In this document: positions 43,770-54,686 of the stretch, in pieces | How the letters are laid out: every line of letters starts with the position of its first letter | Position numbering within the stretch: position 1 is the first letter of the stretch | Assembly (NCBI RefSeq): GCF_002119765.1 | Contig: NZ_CP021112.1 | Location: 1,668,501 to 1,732,500, forward strand | DNA length: 64,000 nucleotides | DNA from: Pseudorhodoplanes sinuspersici | GTDB taxonomy: Bacteria; Pseudomonadota; Alphaproteobacteria; Rhizobiales; Xanthobacteraceae | Reading direction: 5' to 3' | Notes under the pieces: generated by a model | The model's input: only the letters and a program-made list of their open reading frames with translations | What the model was told of the DNA's origin: nothing | The model's database searches: none | Made by a program: the position numbers and the translations under genes

Positions 43770-45362
43770 TCAGAACATCCGTTTCCAGGCCGGCGCGCTG
43801 GCCGGCGATTCGGGCGTCGGATCGGTCTCGTGCTCCGGATTGGCGCCCGGATCGTCGGGCACGGGGGCGATGGGGACGATGGCTTCGGCTTTGACCGGAG
43901 CCGCGTGCCGGCGTTCCCGGACGGGCTCCGCGGCGGGACGAGCCGGTTCCGGCGGCAGGGGCTCCGCCTGTGTGACAGGATCGGGCGCCGGTTCAATCAG
44001 GGGCTTCGCGTCGATGACGGGGGCCGGTGGTGTCTCGATCTCCGAGGCGGCCACCTCATCCACATAAGGCGCGGCCGAGGCGATCTCCGCCACCGGCGCC
44101 TTCCATTCGAAGGCATCGATCCGTCCGCTCACCGGCGATATCGGCAGCCAGCGGTCCGATACAAAACCATCGGCCGTCCAGGCCGGATCGCGCAGGGCGT
44201 GCACCGCCCGCGCTGTCCATTCGCGGGCGCGGCCTTCATTGGCCGATTCGGCCTGTTCGAGATCGGCCATCAGCAAGGCAACGCGCTGCGATGGCTGGGC
44301 GAGGTATGGCGCAATGGCGCGGCGCGCCTCGGGGAATTCGCGTGCGTTAATTGCGGCGCGCGCCAGCGCGAGAGCGCCTTCGATATTGCCCGGGGCGAGA
44401 GACGCCAGTTTGCGGGCGCGGTTCAGCCGGTCGAGCGCCGAATCACCAAAGCGGAGATAAACATAGGTCTCGGCAAGATCGGGATGTGGCGAGACCTGCC
44501 ACGCCCGTTCGATGACGCGGGTGGCTTTGCGCAACTCGCCATTCTCGGCAAGGAAGCGCGCCGCCAATGCCGCCGCCGGGGCGAGGTCGGGCGCAAGCTT
44601 CACCGCTTCGAACACCAAGGCCTTCGCCGTTTCGCGGTCGCTATCCTCAAGCGCGAGCGCATGGGCCGTCAGCAATACGGCGCGCTGCCGCTTGAATGTG
44701 TTGCGATCGAGCGCGCCCGACGCGCGGTTGCGCTCCAGCATGTCGAGCGCGCCGGCAAAGTCGCCGCTGGCGCAACGAATTTGCAGCACCGCTTGACCAG
44801 CCCACGGCAAGGACGGCGCGATTTTCGCCGCCTCTTCCGCATAGAGCCGCGCATCGGCCATGTCATCGCGGCGTTGCGCTTCGATGAACAAACCGCGCAA
44901 GCCGAGCAGCCTCGTCGGCTCATGTTGCGTCATGGCGCGGAATGTCCGCTCGGCTTCGGCGCGATCGCCGGCGAGTTGCGCCGATTGCGCGCTCAGCAAC
45001 AAAGCCAGCGGTTCGTGAGGGGCGATCTTTCGCACATCGTCGGCGTGACGTTGCGCTGTGCGCGTATCGCCCGCGCCAACGGCGATCAAGCCGCGCATGA
45101 TCGCACGGCGTCCGCGTTCCTCACGCCTGTTGCGCATCGCCGCCGCGATGCGTCCGGGGCTGCGCCACAAACCGCGCAAGATCGACCAGATGACGATGCT
45201 GGCGGCAATCACCAGCAACAGAATGGCCAGCATCACCATCAGCGATGTTTCGATGCGCCAGCCAAGCCAGGTGATCGCAACCTCGCCCGGCCGGTCGGCG
45301 ATCCAGGTGACACCGAGCGCAATCAGCCCGAGAACGACAAGAAAAATCGCAACGCGGATCAT
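43770..45362 (-). CDS. hemY: HemY, TPR-containing inner-membrane protein of the heme locus
   Basis: A 530-residue HemY_N/TPR protein. Two N-terminal transmembrane helices (VAIFLVVLGLIALGVTWIAD; SLMVMLAILLLVIAASIVIWSILRGLW) are followed by HemY_N and tetratricopeptide repeats through about 430, and a Pro/Ala/Glu-rich disordered tail of about 90 residues. This is the structural HemY of the hemCDXY-type locus, not the Bacillus coproporphyrinogen oxidase also called hemY. Its function in heme synthesis is still unclear. The gene starts 13 bases after the Mic60-like gene on the same strand. Confidence 0.92.
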   Translation of the reverse strand: MIRVAIFLVVLGLIALGVTWIADRPGEVAITWLGWRIETSLMVMLAILLLVIAASIVIWSILRGLWRSPGRIAAAMRNRREERGRRAIMRGLIAVGAGDTRTAQRHADDVRKIAPHEPLALLLSAQSAQLAGDRAEAERTFRAMTQHEPTRLLGLRGLFIEAQRRDDMADARLYAEEAAKIAPSLPWAGQAVLQIRCASGDFAGALDMLERNRASGALDRNTFKRQRAVLLTAHALALEDSDRETAKALVFEAVKLAPDLAPAAALAARFLAENGELRKATRVIERAWQVSPHPDLAETYVYLRFGDSALDRLNRARKLASLAPGNIEGALALARAAINAREFPEARRAIAPYLAQPSQRVALLMADLEQAESANEGRAREWTARAVHALRDPAWTADGFVSDRWLPISPVSGRIDAFEWKAPVAEIASAAPYVDEVAASEIETPPAPVIDAKPLIEPAPDPVTQAEPLPPEPARPAAEPVRERRHAAPVKAEAIVPIAPVPDDPGANPEHETDPTPESPASAPAWKRMF

Positions 45363-45375
45363 TGATGGTTCCGCC

Positions 45376-46629
45376 TCACGAGCCGGACTTGGTGAGCGCG
45401 GTCAGCGCATTCTGCGAGAGCTCGCGCGCGGCAGCGATCGCCGCGTTGCGTGCTTCGGCCTTGGCAATCCAGCTTTGCGCCGGTGCACGCGCATCCGGTG
45501 GCAGCTTTGCGAGTTCAGCCAGCGCGCCGCGGATATCGGCACTCTCGGCGCGCACTTCGATGCGCGCCTTCACATTGCCGGGATCGTCACCGGCAATGTC
45601 GCCGGCGGGACGGACGCGCACGATTTTCTCGGCATTCGCCTGCAGCCGTTCGAGGAAGGTGCCTTGTGAAGCCTCCTGGGTGCGGGCCGTTTTCCAGATC
45701 ACCGGCATCAGGCTCGCGAGTTCGCGGCCGAGTGCCGCCGCGGTCGGCACGCCGCCAGCCGCAAACGGCTCAAGTGTCGTGACGGCGCGGGCATCGGCAG
45801 AGAGCGCTTTTGCCGCCGATAATTCCGTGCCGAATGGCATGCCGCTCTCGACCGCATTGCGCAACGCCATGCTCACAATGGCGAGGCGGCTGCGGACATC
45901 GTCGACCGGTTCATTGGCTCTCCGCTTCAATTCGGTTTCGCTCGAGCGCGCGGTTTGTTCGATCGCCCGTGCCGATTGCTCCAACGTGGCGATGCGGCTT
46001 GTCAGCGTATCGATTTCGGCGCGCGATTCTGCCGTGGCAGGGTTTGTCTTCTGCGCGGCTTCGGCTGCGGCGGCTGCACTGGTTGCGCGTTCGCTCGCCT
46101 GACGGGCGATGGTGGCGATTTCATCGCTGCGCTTCTCGCGTGCCGCCGCCATGTCGGTTGCGGTTTTCACCGCAGCTTCCGCCGCCGCGATGCGGGCCAG
46201 CAATTGCGTATCTGGCTGCCGCGGCGCGGCGACTGCAGCCTCCAGTTTGCTCAACCGTGTCTGCAATTCCGGATTGGACGCGAATTGCGCCGGCGCGACC
46301 GCAGCGGTAGGCCCGAACAGGCGCCCCGCGAGCCATTGCGAGGCGCCAAAGCCGATGACGAAAAATACTGCAGCCGCCGCAGCCGCCGCGGCGATGACGG
46401 GCCAGAGTGAGCCTCCACGCTTGCTGCGCGGCGTCTCCGGTGCTGCATTTTCCTGATTCCAAGCTTCGTTGGGCGGCGGTATGTCTTCGGTTTCCCGCGC
46501 CGGCGGTACTTCTGTCTCAGGCGCGCTCGTTTCCGATGTGAACTCGCCCGCCTTCAGATCGATCGTGGCCGGACGTTTCGACCGTGGATCGGCTGCGCCT
46601 TCAGGTTTCATGGTTTTGTCATCCGTCAT
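45376..46629 (-). CDS. Mic60/mitofilin-like protein of the alphaproteobacterial COG4223 family
   Basis: A 417-residue single-pass protein. Residues 1-73 are an acidic, proline-rich cytoplasmic tail; 75-100 is a transmembrane helix (WPVIAAAAAAAAVFFVIGFGASQWLAG). Residues 115-255 are coiled-coil (LQTRLSKLEAAV, MAAAREKRSDEIATIARQASERATSAAAAAEAAQKT, IDTLTSRIATLEQSARAIEQTARSSETEL). The end (AELAKLPPDARAPAQSWIAKAEARNAAIAAARELSQNAL) is a mitofilin-like C-terminal domain. Alphaproteobacterial Mic60 homologues of this gene order shape intracytoplasmic membranes. Position between hemD and hemY matches that family. The ATG at 46629 is used; a longer frame to 46719 is not. Confidence 0.82.
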   Translation of the reverse strand: MTDDKTMKPEGAADPRSKRPATIDLKAGEFTSETSAPETEVPPARETEDIPPPNEAWNQENAAPETPRSKRGGSLWPVIAAAAAAAAVFFVIGFGASQWLAGRLFGPTAAVAPAQFASNPELQTRLSKLEAAVAAPRQPDTQLLARIAAAEAAVKTATDMAAAREKRSDEIATIARQASERATSAAAAAEAAQKTNPATAESRAEIDTLTSRIATLEQSARAIEQTARSSETELKRRANEPVDDVRSRLAIVSMALRNAVESGMPFGTELSAAKALSADARAVTTLEPFAAGGVPTAAALGRELASLMPVIWKTARTQEASQGTFLERLQANAEKIVRVRPAGDIAGDDPGNVKARIEVRAESADIRGALAELAKLPPDARAPAQSWIAKAEARNAAIAAARELSQNALTALTKSGS

Positions 46630-46749
46630 GGGCGCAGGTCTCCGGTCGCGAGACGAAAGACAGCCTTGAATCAGGCGGTCTGGGCATCTCTCGATAATAG
46701 ACGTGATATATTGCAGCAACCAGACGTCAGGCTTCGTTAAAAATCAGGA

Positions 46750-47460
46750 TTAAGAGATCAATTCCAGCATCGCCGCCTCATCAGGGCGAGCGGCAACGGC
46801 AATTTGCGTGGCGCCGATGTCCGACAAAGGCTCGGACGCGCGCCTTGAGAGACAAAAATGCTTCAAGCCGGCGGCGGCTGCCGTAACATTGCTTTCGCGC
46901 GCGCAGGCGACGAAGATTTCAGTGCTGCGCCGTGAATAATGCAGGACGCCGTCGAAACGTCCGGATCTTAATCCGTCGTTAATCTCGGTTGCGAAATGCG
47001 CAGCAGCCTTGGCGCGATAGATGACCACAATCTCCAGCCGCAAACCGGCTGGCGCAAGCTCGGCCGCCATATCGCGCGCGCGGTCATCGCCTGCGAGATA
47101 CAGGAGTGGCTCAGCGTCGCTGGCCACGTGCTGCAGAATGACTTTGGCGAGATCACCGCCGTCGCCATTGGCCGACACGACATCATTGAAGCCCGCGCGT
47201 TTTGCCGCCGCCGCTGTCTGCGCGCCGACGGCAAAGCATCGCAACGATGCGAGCCTATCGTGCTGCGGATGCTCCGCGATGGCTCGCGCTGCGTTGCCGC
47301 TTGTCATCAACACGGCAGACCAGGGGCCTGCGCCGATCGATACATCAGGGATGTGCTCGATCTCCAGCATTGGCGCGAAGGCGACCTCATGCCCGCGTGC
47401 GCGTAAAGCCGCCGCTGTGCGTTCGGCTTCGAAGACCGGCCGTGTCAGCAACAGCCGCAA
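46750..47460 (-). CDS. hemD: Uroporphyrinogen-III synthase
   Basis: A 236-residue HemD that closes and inverts hydroxymethylbilane to uroporphyrinogen III. The beginning MRLLLTRPVFEAERTAAALRARGHEVAFAPMLEIE is the first domain with the conserved T-R-P. VLMTSGNAARAIAEH and the later LYLAGDDRARDMAAELAPAGLRLEIVVIYRA, GVLHYSRRSTEIFVAC and SRRASEPLSDIG segments match the family, which is otherwise poorly conserved. The start is five bases after hemC, so they form an operon; the Mic60-like gene follows after 120 bases. Confidence 0.93.
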   Translation of the reverse strand: MRLLLTRPVFEAERTAAALRARGHEVAFAPMLEIEHIPDVSIGAGPWSAVLMTSGNAARAIAEHPQHDRLASLRCFAVGAQTAAAAKRAGFNDVVSANGDGGDLAKVILQHVASDAEPLLYLAGDDRARDMAAELAPAGLRLEIVVIYRAKAAAHFATEINDGLRSGRFDGVLHYSRRSTEIFVACARESNVTAAAAGLKHFCLSRRASEPLSDIGATQIAVAARPDEAAMLELIS

Positions 47461-47465
47461 CGGCC

Positions 47466-48404
47466 TTACTCCTGCACGAAGAAGTCAGCGCCGCCCCGCG
47501 CCTTTAATTCCCGGCCGGCATCGTCGCCAAGGTGCACAGCATCCGCAATCGGACCTTGCCGCGTTGTTTCGTGCACTTCGCTGCCGTCGGCGCGCAGGAT
47601 CATGCCGCGGAAATGGATTTCAGCGCCGCTGATGGTTGCGAGACCCGCAATGGGTGTGCGGCATGAGCCATCGAGCGCCGACAGAAACGCGCGCTCGGTC
47701 TCAAGCGCGATCAATGTATCGCGATGGCCGATGGCGGCGATGAGCTCGTGTGTTCGGGGATCATTCTCCCGTGCCTCGATGCCGATGGCGCCTTGTCCGA
47801 TCGCCGGCGGAAAAGCATCCAGTGGCAGAATGGCCGTTGCTTCGTGCTCAAGGCCAAGACGCTTGAGTCCGGCCAGTGCCAGCAATGTCGCATCGACTTC
47901 GCCTTCTTCCAGCTTGCGCAGCCGTGTCTGCACATTGCCGCGAAACACCGTCACGCGAAGATCGGGACGCAGCCGCTTCACCAGCGCCTGACGCCGCAGT
48001 GAGGCCGAGCCGACCAGCGCGCCTTGCGGCAGATCGGCAATCGACGATGCCTTGCGGCTAATGAAGACGTCGCGGACATCCTCGCGCTCGAGGCAGGCGA
48101 TCAACGCAAGGCCGTCCGGTAACCAGGTCGGCATGTCCTTCGAGGAATGCACGGCAATATCGACCGCGTTGTCGAGCAAAGCCTCCTCGATCTCCTTGGT
48201 GAACAAGCCCTTGCCGCCGGCTTCGGAGAGCGGCCGGTCGGTGATCTTGTCGCCCGTCGTCTTGATGACATGAATCTCGATGGCGTCCGGCGCACAGCCG
48301 TGTACGGCAGCCAGCCGGTCGCGAACGGTATAAGCCTGCGCCAGCGCCAGCGGCGAGCCGCGCGTGCCGATCCGCAATAAAACCCCGGAAGATGCCGATT
48401 GCAC
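47466..48404 (-). CDS. hemC: Hydroxymethylbilane synthase (porphobilinogen deaminase)
   Basis: Joins four porphobilinogens to hydroxymethylbilane using a dipyrromethane cofactor attached to the Cys in [11 protein letters not shown]. Other marks are [14 protein letters not shown] at the N-terminus, [59 protein letters not shown] and [12 protein letters not shown]. The GTG at 48404, preceded by GAGG at seven bases, gives the family's 312-residue size; the ATG at 48461 would add 19 residues. First gene of the heme cluster; divergent from tsaD. Confidence 0.95.
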   Translation of the reverse strand: MQSASSGVLLRIGTRGSPLALAQAYTVRDRLAAVHGCAPDAIEIHVIKTTGDKITDRPLSEAGGKGLFTKEIEEALLDNAVDIAVHSSKDMPTWLPDGLALIACLEREDVRDVFISRKASSIADLPQGALVGSASLRRQALVKRLRPDLRVTVFRGNVQTRLRKLEEGEVDATLLALAGLKRLGLEHEATAILPLDAFPPAIGQGAIGIEARENDPRTHELIAAIGHRDTLIALETERAFLSALDGSCRTPIAGLATISGAEIHFRGMILRADGSEVHETTRQGPIADAVHLGDDAGRELKARGGADFFVQE

Positions 48405-48528
48405 CGTCGAACCTCGTAATGCTACCCCGGACACATATTCAGTGAACCGGCGGCTGGCCATAGGGCCGCTTTCCGGCCAAGAAAGCAACTTGAAAGCAGT
48501 CTGAAAGCACCACGTAAAAAGGCGCCCG

Positions 48529-49593
48529 ATGATCGTTCTCGGCATCGAGACAACATGCGACGAAACCGCCGCCGCCATCGTTTCGCGGGATGCGGACGGC
48601 CGCGGCCAGATCCTATCCAACGTCGTCCTGTCGCAGACCGATGAGCATGCCGCGTTCGGTGGTGTGGTGCCAGAGATCGCTGCGCGCGCGCATGTCGAAG
48701 TGCTCGATCTCCTGATCGCCCGGGCGCTGGATGAGGCGCAATGCGATCTGTCCGCCGTTGACGGGATTGCCGCGGCCGCCGGGCCGGGCCTGATTGGCGG
48801 CGTCATCGTCGGGCTTACGACGGCGAAAGCGTTGGCGCTCGTCAATCGCACGCCGCTGATCGCGGTGAATCATCTCGAAGCGCATGCGCTCACCGCGCGG
48901 CTGACCGATGGCGTCGATTTCCCCTATTGCCTGTTCCTTGCATCCGGTGGTCATACCCAGATCGTCGCGGTGCGCGGCGTCGGCGATTACGTTCTGCTCG
49001 GCAACACGATGGACGATGCGATTGGCGAAGCTTTCGACAAGACCGCGAAGCTGCTCGGTCTGCCCTATCCCGGCGGACCGCAAGTCGAGCAGGAAGCAAA
49101 GCGCGGCGATCCGAACCGTTTCGCGCTGCCGCGGCCGCTGCACGGGCGGCGCGAGCCTGATTTTTCCTTGTCGGGTTTGAAGACCGCCCTGCGCGTCGAA
49201 GCCGAACGCATTGCGCCGATCAATGATCGCGACGTGGCCGATCTTTGCGCTTCATTCCAGCAGGCGATTGTCGATCTGATCTACGACCGGTTGCGGATGG
49301 GCCTTCGCGTTTTCGCCGAACGTTATGGTGTGCCGAATGCCCTTGTGGCGGCCGGCGGCGTTGCCGCCAATCAGGCGGTGCGCGGCGTATTGCAACGCTT
49401 GGCGACACAAGCCGGCATTCAATTGGTTGTGCCGCCGCCGGCTTTGTGCACCGACAACGGCGCGATGATCGCCTGGGCCGGCGCTGAACGGTTGGCGGCA
49501 GGGCTGACGGATCAGCTCGACGTCGCGCCGCGCGCCCGCTGGCCGCTTGAGCAGGTGGCCGGGTCGCATGTCGATGTCAGAACGCAAGGCTGA
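48529..49593 (+). CDS. tsaD: TsaD, tRNA threonylcarbamoyladenosine transferase subunit
   Basis: A 354-residue ASKHA-fold enzyme that, with TsaB and TsaE, puts threonylcarbamoyl on A37 of tRNAs reading ANN codons. The beginning [41 protein letters not shown] with metal ligands H115 and H119, [44 protein letters not shown] and the C-terminal [14 protein letters not shown] are all typical. It is divergent from hemC and immediately precedes gpsA, which starts at the base after the tsaD stop. Confidence 0.97.
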   Translation: MIVLGIETTCDETAAAIVSRDADGRGQILSNVVLSQTDEHAAFGGVVPEIAARAHVEVLDLLIARALDEAQCDLSAVDGIAAAAGPGLIGGVIVGLTTAKALALVNRTPLIAVNHLEAHALTARLTDGVDFPYCLFLASGGHTQIVAVRGVGDYVLLGNTMDDAIGEAFDKTAKLLGLPYPGGPQVEQEAKRGDPNRFALPRPLHGRREPDFSLSGLKTALRVEAERIAPINDRDVADLCASFQQAIVDLIYDRLRMGLRVFAERYGVPNALVAAGGVAANQAVRGVLQRLATQAGIQLVVPPPALCTDNGAMIAWAGAERLAAGLTDQLDVAPRARWPLEQVAGSHVDVRTQG

Positions 49594-50589
49594 ATGCGCA
49601 TGAGCTATCAGCGCATCTCGGTGATCGGTGGTGGAAGCTGGGGCATCGCACTTGCAAGCGCCGCAAAACGCGCCGGCCGCGATGTTATCTTATGGACGCG
49701 CAGCCAACAGGACGCCGACATCCTCGATCGTAAACGTGAAAGTTCGCGGTTACCGGGGGCGACCATCGACAGCGATATTGCGATCACCGCCGATCTCACC
49801 AAAGCTGCGCAATGCGATGCCATGCTGCTCGTCGTTCCGGCGCAAGCCTTGCGCGAAGTCGCTTTGTCGCTTGCCCCCGTGATCGCGCCTGACACACCGG
49901 TCCTCGCCTGCGCCAAGGGCATCGAACGCGGCACGCGCAAATTCATGACCGAGGTCATTGTCGAAACGGCGCCCAAGGCTGCACCGGGAATCCTGTCCGG
50001 TCCGAGCTTTGCCTCCGATGTGGTGCGTGGATTGCCGACCGCGGTCACGCTGGCCGCGCGTGATGAGAAGACGGCCTCGGCGCTCGCCCATGCGCTCGGT
50101 TCGGCGACGTTTCGCCCTTATCACTCGACCGATCTGCGCGGCGTCGAGATCGGCGGCGCAGCCAAGAACGTTCTGGCGATTGCGGCCGGCATCGTATCGG
50201 GCCGAGGGCTTGGCGCCAGCGCCGCCGCGGCACTGACGACGCGCGGCTTCGCGGAGCTGACGCGGTTCGGACGGGCGCTCGGCGCAAAGCCCGAAACGCT
50301 GACCGGTCTGTCCGGTCTCGGCGATCTCATCCTCACCTGCTCGACGCCGCAATCGCGCAATTTCTCGCTCGGCCTTGCGCTCGGCCAGGGACTTTCGCCG
50401 CTCGAAGCGATCGCCAAGACCAGTCTGGCCGAAGGCGTGTATACGGCGGCGGTTCTCAATGACATGGCGCGCGAGCACAATGTCGATATGCCGATCGTCG
50501 CCGCCGTTGCCGATGTGGTCGAAGGGCAGGCGAGCGTCGACGAAGCGATCAGCCGATTGCTGACACGGCCATTCCGCGCGGAGGGATGA
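49594..50589 (+). CDS. gpsA: NAD(P)-dependent glycerol-3-phosphate dehydrogenase
   Basis: A 331-residue enzyme reducing dihydroxyacetone phosphate to sn-glycerol-3-phosphate for phospholipid synthesis. Rossmann motif [15 protein letters not shown] (residues 9-23), [37 protein letters not shown], the catalytic lysine in [36 protein letters not shown] and [12 protein letters not shown] are present. Two in-frame ATGs are near the start; the family fits the second ([12 protein letters not shown]) equally. It follows tsaD without a gap and is followed by the EVE gene after one base. Confidence 0.97.
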   Translation: MRMSYQRISVIGGGSWGIALASAAKRAGRDVILWTRSQQDADILDRKRESSRLPGATIDSDIAITADLTKAAQCDAMLLVVPAQALREVALSLAPVIAPDTPVLACAKGIERGTRKFMTEVIVETAPKAAPGILSGPSFASDVVRGLPTAVTLAARDEKTASALAHALGSATFRPYHSTDLRGVEIGGAAKNVLAIAAGIVSGRGLGASAAAALTTRGFAELTRFGRALGAKPETLTGLSGLGDLILTCSTPQSRNFSLGLALGQGLSPLEAIAKTSLAEGVYTAAVLNDMAREHNVDMPIVAAVADVVEGQASVDEAISRLLTRPFRAEG

Positions 50590-50590
50590 T

Positions 50591-51007
50591 ATGAATTACT
50601 GGCTGGTGAAGAGCGAACCCGATTCCTGGTCCTGGGACCAGCAGGTAAAAAAGGGCGCAAAAGGCGAGGCCTGGACCGGCGTGCGCAATCACACCGCCAA
50701 GCTGAACCTGATGAAGATGAAGAAGGGCGATCTCGCCTTCTTCTATCACTCCAATATCGGCAAGGAGATTGTCGGTATCGTCGAGGTTGGCAAGGAGCAT
50801 TATCCCGATCCGACCGCGAAGGCGGGCGACCCTTGGGTCGTTGTCGACATGGTTGCACGCGAGCCGCTGAAGACGCCGGTGACGCTGGAGGCGATCAAGC
50901 AGGAGCCGAAGCTGAAAGAGATGGCGCTGCTGAAATATTCGCGGCTGTCGGTGCAGCCGGTCACGGCGGCGGAATGGAAGCTGATTTGCAAGATGGGCGG
51001 CCTTTGA
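50591..51007 (+). CDS. EVE-domain protein
   Basis: A 138-residue single EVE domain, a PUA-like fold that binds modified bases in nucleic acids in other proteins. Marks are MNYWLVKSEPDSWSWDQQVKKGAKGEAWTGVRNHTAKLNLMKMKKGDLAFFYHSN (first half; the WTGVRN segment near 30-37 and the FYHS strand near 53-56), and VGKEHYPDP. Its biological role is not known. It begins one base after gpsA and probably shares its transcript; tsaD-gpsA-EVE is a common order in Hyphomicrobiales. Confidence 0.9.
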   Translation: MNYWLVKSEPDSWSWDQQVKKGAKGEAWTGVRNHTAKLNLMKMKKGDLAFFYHSNIGKEIVGIVEVGKEHYPDPTAKAGDPWVVVDMVAREPLKTPVTLEAIKQEPKLKEMALLKYSRLSVQPVTAAEWKLICKMGGL

Positions 51008-51151
51008 CCGCCTTCGTCTGGAGACACGATAACCGACGAAAGTGGCAGGCTGCCCGGCTTGCCCGAACCCGTTGACCTTCGGCATAATTGCCGCCAACAA
51101 AAAGGCGCTTGGGATGACCCGTCCCAACGTGCCCGTCGGGGAGGAATGACA

Positions 51152-53092
<1,941 letters not shown>

Positions 53093-53118
53093 AACCGTAA
53101 AAAGCAGCCGATTAAGGT

Positions 53119-53150
53119 AACGCGGCCGTGAAGCCGCGTTGCTCATTTTC
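53119..53150 (+). terminator. Candidate terminator after acs
   Basis: AACGCGGC-N6-GCCGCGTT (53119-53140) followed by GCTCATTTTC. The stem is perfect but the T run is short and delayed, so it is a moderate call. Confidence 0.5.
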
Positions 53151-53271
53151 AACACCGTTTACGCAGTTTTAGCGAGCATTCTGAGATCTGCTTTGGCTGC
53201 TGCCGTGATTCAGCTATCTTCCCGCCCAAAATGGGGCGAAGGTGCCCCAATGTGGATACGGGGTTGAAATC

Positions 53272-53790
53272 ATGCGCATCGCGCGACTTCTCGCCTGCTC
53301 TATCATTGCTTCTATCGCTGCCACTGTCTTTGCAGCCTCCACGCCGGCTCTCGCACGCGAGGCGGTGAACTTCCGTGACGACTACACGCCCGGCACGATC
53401 GTCATCAAACACAGCCAGCGCCGGCTCTATTATGTGGTGGGCGGCGGCAAGGCCATTGCCTACCCGGTCGGCGTCGGCAAAGCCGGCAAGTCCTGGTTCG
53501 GCACCCGCTATATCGACGGCAAGCGCCTGCGTCCGGCCTGGTCGCCCCCGGCCGAAGTGAAGCGCGACAAGCCGAGCCTGCCGAATGTGATTCCCGGCGG
53601 CTCGCCGGCCAATCCGATGGGCGTCGCGGCGCTGACCCTGTCGGGCGGCGAATATGCGATCCATGGCACCAACGTGCCACGCTCGGTCGGCGGCTATGTG
53701 TCCTATGGCTGCATCCGCATGCACAATTCCGACATCCTCGACCTGTTCGATCGCGTCAGCTACGGCACCCGCGTGGTGGTGACGCAGTAA
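53272..53790 (+). CDS. L,D-transpeptidase (YkuD domain), secreted
   Basis: A 172-residue periplasmic cell-wall transpeptidase. The signal peptide MRIARLLACSIIASIAATVFAASTPALA ends near residue 28. The YkuD domain occupies about 40-172: GTIVIKHSQRRLYYVVGGGKAIAYPVGVGK, then the catalytic H131-G-T and C147 in HGTNVPRSVGGYVSYGCIRM. It forms 3-3 cross-links or attaches proteins to peptidoglycan. The ATG at 53272 is used; a start at 53242 adds ten residues that mask the signal. An intrinsic terminator follows. Confidence 0.95.
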   Translation: MRIARLLACSIIASIAATVFAASTPALAREAVNFRDDYTPGTIVIKHSQRRLYYVVGGGKAIAYPVGVGKAGKSWFGTRYIDGKRLRPAWSPPAEVKRDKPSLPNVIPGGSPANPMGVAALTLSGGEYAIHGTNVPRSVGGYVSYGCIRMHNSDILDLFDRVSYGTRVVVTQ

Positions 53791-53816
53791 CGCCGCCGCA
53801 CAAAGCGACGAATTGA

Positions 53817-53848
53817 AAGGCCGGGCATGCGCCCGGCCTTTTCGTTTT
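53817..53848 (+). terminator. Rho-independent terminator of the L,D-transpeptidase gene
   Basis: A perfect stem AAGGCCGGGC-ATGC-GCCCGGCCTT is followed by TTCGTTTT, 26 bases after the stop codon. Confidence 0.85.
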
Positions 53849-53866
53849 GGCGGCTGAAAGTCTCGC

Positions 53867-53970
53867 CGCTCATTCCCGCACCCGGGTCTGCGCTTCGCGC
53901 AGCCCGAGTGTAAACTCCGGCGGGAATTCAGTGTTTGACTCTGGGTCCCCGCCTTCGCGGGGACGAGCGG
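53867..53970 (-). repeat. Dispersed repeat, family C, long copy
   Basis: Flanked by CCGCTCATTCCCGC at the left and CGCGGGGACGAGCGG at the right, with GGCGGGAATTC inside. It is the longest copy of the CGTCCCCGC/GCGGGGAC element present at 25940, 58740 and 60456. Confidence 0.7.
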
Positions 53971-53978
53971 ATGAAAGT

Positions 53979-54686
53979 TCACCGGCCCGCACCATCCAAT
54001 ATCTCCGTCACGCGATCCGGCAGATCGAGCATCACGTCGTGTCCGCACGGGAGCGCGTGCGCTTCCCAGCCTTCGGCAACGGCGCGATCGTAAAACGGCT
54101 TGAACGGACTTTCGCGCGGCAACAGTGTTCCGTGGACATAGATGCGCGTCGTCACGTTGCGATATGCGCCGCTCAAATTGAGCTTCTCGATCATCGTCGC
54201 GATCGGATGCGGATGCGCCAGTTCGTCGACGCGCGCGGCGTCCTTCTCGTTGACACCGAAAAACGCTGCGGACGGCGGCGGCACGAACAGGCCGCCGGTC
54301 GCGCCGGCCTTGTCGATGAACATCTGCGTGTTCTTCGGGATGTTGAGATCGAACAGCGATTGTCCGTCTTGGGGCACGAACGCATCGAGATAGACGAGCG
54401 CTGCAATCTCCTCCGGGATTTTGTCAGCGACGCCGGTGATCACCATGCCGCCATAGGAATGGCCGGCGAGCACGACATCGGACAAACCCTCGTAGCGGAT
54501 CACGTTGAGGATGTCGGTGATATGCGTGGTGAGGTTGATATTGCCGCTGGAGAGATGCGAGCGCTCGCCCTGGCCGGTCAATGTCGGGGTGAACACGGTG
54601 TGGCCGCGCGCCCGCAGCCGTTCGGCAACGCGCGCATATTTCCAGCCACCGCCCCAGGCGCCGTGAACGAGAACGTAAGTTGTCAT
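53979..54686 (-). CDS. Alpha/beta-hydrolase
   Basis: A 235-residue hydrolase of the pyrethroid hydrolase/EstC-like group. The oxyanion part is LVHGAWGGGWKYARVAERLRARGH, the nucleophile S77 is in LAGHSYGGMVITG, and the C-terminal H near 219 is in ALPCGHDVMLDLPD. The GQGERSHL motif and the VYLDAFVPQDGQSLFDL segment are common in the family. Substrate unknown. It is divergent from a non-coding repeat block and converges on a repeat downstream of the L,D-transpeptidase gene. Confidence 0.9.
   Translation of the reverse strand: MTTYVLVHGAWGGGWKYARVAERLRARGHTVFTPTLTGQGERSHLSSGNINLTTHITDILNVIRYEGLSDVVLAGHSYGGMVITGVADKIPEEIAALVYLDAFVPQDGQSLFDLNIPKNTQMFIDKAGATGGLFVPPPSAAFFGVNEKDAARVDELAHPHPIATMIEKLNLSGAYRNVTTRIYVHGTLLPRESPFKPFYDRAVAEGWEAHALPCGHDVMLDLPDRVTEILDGAGR

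Noticed and set aside
43770-45362. hemY as protoporphyrinogen/coproporphyrinogen oxidase
   Set aside because: The sequence is TPR/HemY_N with two membrane helices and no FAD motif.
43830-45365. 511-codon plus-strand frame across hemY
   Set aside because: Arg/Gly/Phe-rich composition without any domain; it is the reverse of a confident hemY gene.
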